From Bog-473 sp035552395 (GTDB lineage: Bacteria > Actinomycetota > Acidimicrobiia > Acidimicrobiales > RAAP-2), in contig DASZLL010000091.1 of assembly GCA_035552395.1 (NCBI GenBank), positions 1 to 33,633 on the forward strand: a stretch of 33,633 nt of DNA. The letters are read 5' to 3'. The position numbers and the translations under genes were made by a program. This document shows positions 29,195 to 33,633 of the stretch, in pieces. Below the pieces are notes generated by a model. It ran no database searches. It saw nothing but the letters and a program-made list of their open reading frames with translations, and was not told where the DNA came from. Each line of letters begins with the position of its first letter. The stretch's first letter is position 1.

Positions 29195-29568
29195 TCAGTA
29201 CGGTCGCAACTCGATCAGGTGCTGGTCAGGGTCGATCAGGTACAGCAAGGCGCCCATGCCACGGGCGCCGAACTCGTCCCCCGGGCCGCGCATGTTGCCG
29301 ACGTCGTGGAAGGAGTCGCCGTAGGGAATGGCCGCGGCCTTGATGCGCGTGAAGGCCGCCTCGAACTCCTGGGGTGAGAAGGCGAACACCAGGTGGTGCC
29401 CGCCTTCGGTGCCCCGAGGGTCCAGGAGCAGCACGGTCTCGTCGTTGACCCGGACCACGGCGAAGGGCCCGTCCTCGCCGTCGGGCTCGAACCCGCAGAC
29501 GTCCGCGAGAAGCGGACGCTCGCTTCGGCGTCGGTCACGCGGACGATCAGGTGGTCGAGGATCGCCAC
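29195..29568 (-). pseudogene. VOC (glyoxalase-like) protein with a one-base frameshift
   Basis: The gene starts at GTG 29568 ('AILDHLIVRVTDAEASVRF') and then loses frame; the correct continuation ('ADVCGFEPDGEDGPFAVVRVNDETVLLLDP' to 'DPDQHLIELRPY') is in another frame and ends at 29195. The two join if one base is restored between 29508 and 29507: TTC-T(A)C-GCG-GAC gives Phe-Tyr-Ala-Asp, the usual 'RFY..VLGF' of VOC proteins. The total length, 374 bp, is one short of a multiple of three. So it is either a recent pseudogene or a sequencing error. The rest keeps its family residues (His in 'HHLVFAF', Glu in 'HLIEL') and shows no other damage. It follows acs by 9 bp. Confidence 0.85.
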
Positions 29569-29577
29569 GACCGTCCG

Positions 29578-31557
<1,980 letters not shown>

Positions 31558-31596
31558 GTCGGTCGGCCTCCTCGTCCCGGACTGGGACTCCATCCT

Positions 31597-31608
31597 GCCT
31601 GATCAGGC
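31597..31608. promoter_or_regulatory. 12-bp perfect palindrome upstream of acs
   Basis: GCCTGA/TCAGGC, perfect, 40 bp before the acs start and 11 bp past the stop of the DUF985 gene. It could be an operator for an internal promoter or a short transcript hairpin. No clear -10 is visible. Confidence 0.35.
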
Positions 31609-31618
31609 GGCCGCACGT

Positions 31619-32044
31619 TCACCCCGTGGCCGGTTCGTCGCGGAGCTCGAAGCCTTCGAAGGTGAACGCGGGTGTCACGGTCGCGCCAAGGAGGGTGTAG
31701 TGACCGAGTGGACGGGCCGACTGCCACACGCCGGCCTCGACGACGACTTGGGGCCGGTGGCCCGCCGCCAGGTCGGGCCCGAGGATCGTCACGTCGTGTG
31801 TCCCGTCCGGCCGCTCACGCCGGAGCTCGAGCGGGTCCCCCGCGTAGAAATGCCACAGTTCCGCAGCGTCGATCCGGTGCGGCGCCGAGACTTCCCCGGC
31901 CAGCAGGAGGTAGTAGATGGCGCTGCCGGCCGGTCGCTCGCCGGCCGCCGCCGGCGCCTGCCACGTACGGCGGTACCACCCGCCCTCGGGATGGGGCGCC
32001 AGGTCGAGCGCGGCGATCAGCGATTCACCCGGGCGCATCGACAC
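31619..32044 (-). CDS. DUF985 cupin-fold protein
   Basis: A 141-residue single-domain protein that matches DUF985 (YML079w-like cupins) over its length. It shows 'LDLAPHPEGGWYRRTWQ' (the family's HPEGG(W/Y)), 'AIYYLLLAGEVSAPHRIDAAELWHFYAGDPLEL' with the conserved H-x-(4)-E-x-WHFY block, and 'LVGATVTPAFTFEGFEL'-like end. The His/Glu/Trp block lines the cupin barrel and may bind a small ligand or metal; no catalytic activity is established for the family. GTG 32044 or ATG 32038 are both possible starts. It lies 28 bp downstream of the acyl-CoA dehydrogenase and 61 bp upstream of acs on the same strand. Confidence 0.88.
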   Translation of the reverse strand: MSMRPGESLIAALDLAPHPEGGWYRRTWQAPAAAGERPAGSAIYYLLLAGEVSAPHRIDAAELWHFYAGDPLELRRERPDGTHDVTILGPDLAAGHRPQVVVEAGVWQSARPLGHYTLLGATVTPAFTFEGFELRDEPATG

Positions 32045-32072
32045 TCGGGCCAGTCTGCCCCTCGTGCGACCG

Positions 32073-33188
32073 TCAGCCCAGGGAGGCGGCCACGGCGAGC
32101 GAGTGCTCGGCCGAGCCGCCGAAGAGCGCGCCGTCGGCCTCGGCCCGCTTCATCAAGAGGTGCCCGTCGTGCTCCCAGGTGAAGCCGATGCCGCCCAGGG
32201 ACTGGAGCGACTCGCGGCAGACCTCATGCTGGCAATCGTCGCTGGCCGCCTTGGCCATGGCGACCGCTCTCCCCCGCTTCGGGGACTCCTCGGCGATCGC
32301 GGCGGCCGCGAAGTAGCACAACGAACGGGCGCGCTCGACGGCGAGGAACATGTTGCTCATCTTGTGCTTGATGGACTGGAACGAACCAACCGGTACGCCG
32401 AACTGCTTGCGGTCCTTCACGTAGCCGAGGACCATCTGGAAGAGGGCGTCGCACGCGCCGACCGTTTCGAGCGCGAGCGCGGCGGTCGCCTCCTCGATGG
32501 CGCGAGTGACGGCCCGCGTCGTGGCGGGGCTCCCAGGCTCGCCGAGGGCGCGGTCGTCGGGGACGAGCACCCGGTCGAGGGACACGGTCGAAAGGGGACG
32601 GCTGGCATCGAGCGAGTGGATCGCGCTGACCCGAGCTTCGGCGGCCGGCACGACGAAGGCACCCACGCCGTCGCCCGCCCGCGCCACGACTGCTAAGTCG
32701 TCGACGCCGTGGCCCGTCATGACGCCGAGCTTCGTGCCCTCGAGGACCCATCCGCCCTCGCCGTGCTGAGCCCGCATCGTGACGTCGTCGAGGGCCCAGC
32801 GGCGAGGGTGATCGGCCAGGGCGACCGTACCGGTGCGTGTGCCGGCGGCCACATCGGAGAGGAAGCGCTGGGCTTGCTCGGGCGTCCCGGCCTCGCGCAC
32901 CATCGGGACGAACTGGCTGATCGTGGCGAGAAGCGGTCCGGGGGCGGCGCAGCGACCGAGTTCCTCGACGACCACCGCGGTCTCGACGAAGGTGAGGCCG
33001 ACGCCGCCGTGCTCTTCGGGAACGGCGAGTGCGGGCCAGTCGAGCGACGCCATGGCCGCCCAGAGTTCGGCCGACGCCTCGCCGGACTCGACCACGTGGC
33101 GCACGACCCCGAGGGTGCACTCCTTTTCGAGGAACGACCGGACGGACGAACGCAGTTCCTCTTGCTCGCTCGAGAACTCGAGGTCCAC
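32073..33188 (-). CDS. Acyl-CoA dehydrogenase family protein (FadE-like)
   Basis: A 371-residue ACAD with the expected start 'MDLEFSSEQEELRSSVRSFL', the helical 'LGVPEEHGGVGLTF'-type segment (about 56-67), the middle beta domain and the C-terminal 'FQSIKHKMSNMFLAVERARSLCYFAAAAI' and 'ESLQSLGGIGFTWEHDGHLLMKRA'. The usual catalytic Glu near the C-terminus is absent ('ADGALFGGSAEH') and no Glu is evident at the isovaleryl-type position ('ALALETVGAC'). Such forms often act as the non-catalytic partner in alpha2beta2 acyl-CoA dehydrogenases for CoA side chains in actinobacteria, though a partner is not next to it here. GTG 33188 has GGAGGGGAG just upstream. It heads the run cupin-acs-VOC. Confidence 0.9.
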   Translation of the reverse strand: MDLEFSSEQEELRSSVRSFLEKECTLGVVRHVVESGEASAELWAAMASLDWPALAVPEEHGGVGLTFVETAVVVEELGRCAAPGPLLATISQFVPMVREAGTPEQAQRFLSDVAAGTRTGTVALADHPRRWALDDVTMRAQHGEGGWVLEGTKLGVMTGHGVDDLAVVARAGDGVGAFVVPAAEARVSAIHSLDASRPLSTVSLDRVLVPDDRALGEPGSPATTRAVTRAIEEATAALALETVGACDALFQMVLGYVKDRKQFGVPVGSFQSIKHKMSNMFLAVERARSLCYFAAAAIAEESPKRGRAVAMAKAASDDCQHEVCRESLQSLGGIGFTWEHDGHLLMKRAEADGALFGGSAEHSLAVAASLG

Positions 33189-33261
33189 CGCTCCCCTCCC
33201 CGCGCTGTCGAGGCGCGCTGTTCATGTTTGCGGCCCGCATCAGGTCGCACGGGCGGCAGCG

Positions 33262-33286
33262 ATTGTACCCCTGACGGCCCTGTCAG
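33262..33286 (-). promoter_or_regulatory. -10 box and CTGAC-N6-GTCAG operator of the acyl-CoA dehydrogenase/acs run
   Basis: On the minus strand TACAAT (33267-33262) is a near-consensus -10, giving a leader of about 67 nt before GTG 33188. Three bases upstream of it is the perfect palindrome CTGAC-GGCCCT-GTCAG (33271-33286), inside the spacer to any -35 box. A bound protein would block the polymerase. The rest of the gap to the tRNA shows no gene. Confidence 0.6.
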
Positions 33287-33361
33287 CTTCGCTGGTTGGT
33301 GAGGGCGCCTCCACCTCATTGACGTCCACTTCTTCGGACAAGCCGCGCCCGGTGGCTCGCC

Positions 33362-33367
33362 TACACT
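33362..33367 (+). promoter_or_regulatory. -10 box of the tRNA gene
   Basis: TACACT with exactly 7 nt to the mature 5' end of the tRNA (33375). Same hexamer and spacing as before the ThuA-like gene at 4951, which supports reading that spacing as the transcription start. Confidence 0.5.
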
Positions 33368-33374
33368 CTCGGGG

Positions 33375-33446
33375 GCGCCTCTAGCTCAACGGCAGAGCAA
33401 CGGACTCTTAATCCGCAGGTTCCGGGTTCAAATCCCGGGGGGCGCA
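33375..33446 (+). tRNA. tRNA-Lys(CTT)
   Basis: 72 nt that fold fully: acceptor GCGCCTC/GGGGCGC (one T-G pair), D arm GCTC/GAGC with loop AACGGCA, anticodon stem ACGGA/TCCGC (outer A-C mismatch) around loop CTCTTAA with anticodon CTT at 33407-33409, variable loop AGGTT, T arm CCGGG/CCCGG with loop TTCAAAT, discriminator A. The 3' CCA is not encoded, so it must be added by an enzyme, as usual in actinobacteria. Confidence 0.95.
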
Positions 33447-33477
33447 CTCGAAATCCCAGTTCAGAGGTGTAGGGTTG

Positions 33478-33564
33478 ATGCATTAAGCGTATCGTGGGTC
33501 GCGATCCCCACCTGGTCGCCCCAGATACGCCTTTCGATACGCCTAATCGATACGCTTAATGCAT
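33478..33564. repeat. 17-bp inverted repeat with four GATACGC copies
   Basis: Arms 33478-33494 and 33548-33564 are perfect 17-bp inverted copies (inner edge CG, containing AAGCGTATC/GATACGCTT), separated by 53 nt. GATACGC occurs as direct copies at 33524, 33536 and 33549 and inverted at 33487-33493. The middle also holds a small hairpin (GTGGG/CCCAC near 33494-33511). The right arm runs into the start codon of the next gene, so it probably includes that gene's operator. It begins 31 bp past the tRNA. Confidence 0.85.
33551..33556 (+). promoter_or_regulatory. -10 box within the right repeat arm
   Basis: TACGCT, 6 nt before ATG 33563, with no ribosome site. It lies in the third GATACGC copy, so whatever binds the repeats would block this promoter. 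Confidence 0.4.
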
Positions 33565-33633
33565 GGGTCGTCCTGTAGAGGACTTGGCGGCTCGATTCGA
33601 GCGCCTGGTCGACCGAACTGGTGAACACCATCT
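33563..33633 (+). CDS. Start of an unidentified gene (runs off the window)
   Basis: ATG 33563 opens a frame to the end of the window; 23 full codons (MGRPVEDLAARFERLVDRTG, then EHH and probably Leu). The 'RFERLVDRTGEHHL' run reminds me of the N-termini of HNH-type endonucleases and related phage proteins of actinobacteria ('F...VDR.GEHHLW.G'), but 24 residues are too few to be sure. Its position right after a tRNA and behind a large repeat would fit a gene at the edge of an integrated element. No function is assigned. Confidence 0.35.
   Translation, partial: MGRPVEDLAARFERLVDRTGEHH

Noticed and set aside
33319..33324. TTGACG as -35 box of the tRNA gene
   Set aside because: It is 37 bp from the -10 box, far beyond the usual 16-18 bp.

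Overview
This is a GC-rich chromosomal segment (about two-thirds G+C by eye) with dense genes on both strands. The content suggests an actinobacterium, perhaps of the Acidimicrobiia. It has many acyl-CoA enzymes (two acyl-CoA dehydrogenases, two thiolases, an acyl-CoA ligase, an acetyl-CoA synthetase). It has an HMG-CoA-synthase-like/DUF35 fusion, and many start codons preceded by a -10 box about 7 nt upstream with no ribosome binding site (leaderless mRNAs). Taxonomy is inference; there is no rRNA in the window.

Layout. 1-4.1 kb: a truncated SRPBCC protein, a secreted GH16 glycosidase, a 6 x 9 bp tandem repeat, then a MarR regulator with a DHA2-type MFS exporter. 4.2-12.3 kb: small-molecule catabolism (RraA-like aldolase, ThuA-like protein, zinc alcohol dehydrogenase coupled to a VOC protein, PEP-mutase/isocitrate-lyase-like enzyme, PhnB-like VOC protein, class II aldolase with a RidA protein, SDR, aldehyde dehydrogenase). 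12.4-14.2 kb: an anchored Ser/Thr-rich protein and an anchored alpha/beta hydrolase. 14.3-19.1 kb, minus strand: methyltransferase, HMG-CoA-synthase-like/DUF35 fusion, thiolase and acyl-CoA dehydrogenase, the last three tightly packed. 19.1-24.0 kb, plus strand: thioesterase, then a 12-codon leader ORF, a tandem GNAT protein and a GH20-like glycosidase chained by 4-nt overlaps, then a membrane acyltransferase. 24.0-24.75 kb: a gene-poor, structured stretch with one or two small minus-strand genes. 24.75-29.2 kb: a Tat lipoprotein of the arylsulfotransferase family, an acyl-CoA ligase and a thiolase. 29.2-33.2 kb, minus strand: acyl-CoA dehydrogenase, DUF985 cupin, acetyl-CoA synthetase and a frameshifted VOC gene. 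33.37 kb to the end: tRNA-Lys(CTT), a large inverted repeat with four copies of GATACGC, and the first codons of another gene.

The main new signal is a palindrome, CTGAC-N6-GTCAG, found perfectly at three promoters (zinc alcohol dehydrogenase, SDR, acyl-CoA dehydrogenase/acs operon). One-mismatch copies lie at two more (PEP-mutase-like gene; divergent acyl-CoA ligase/thiolase region). It looks like the operator of an undescribed local regulon for acyl-CoA and alcohol/aldehyde catabolism. Other points are the DUF35 fusion with a Cys-to-Ser change in its synthase domain, the coupled leader peptide, and the tRNA-adjacent repeat structure that may mark the edge of a mobile or accessory element.
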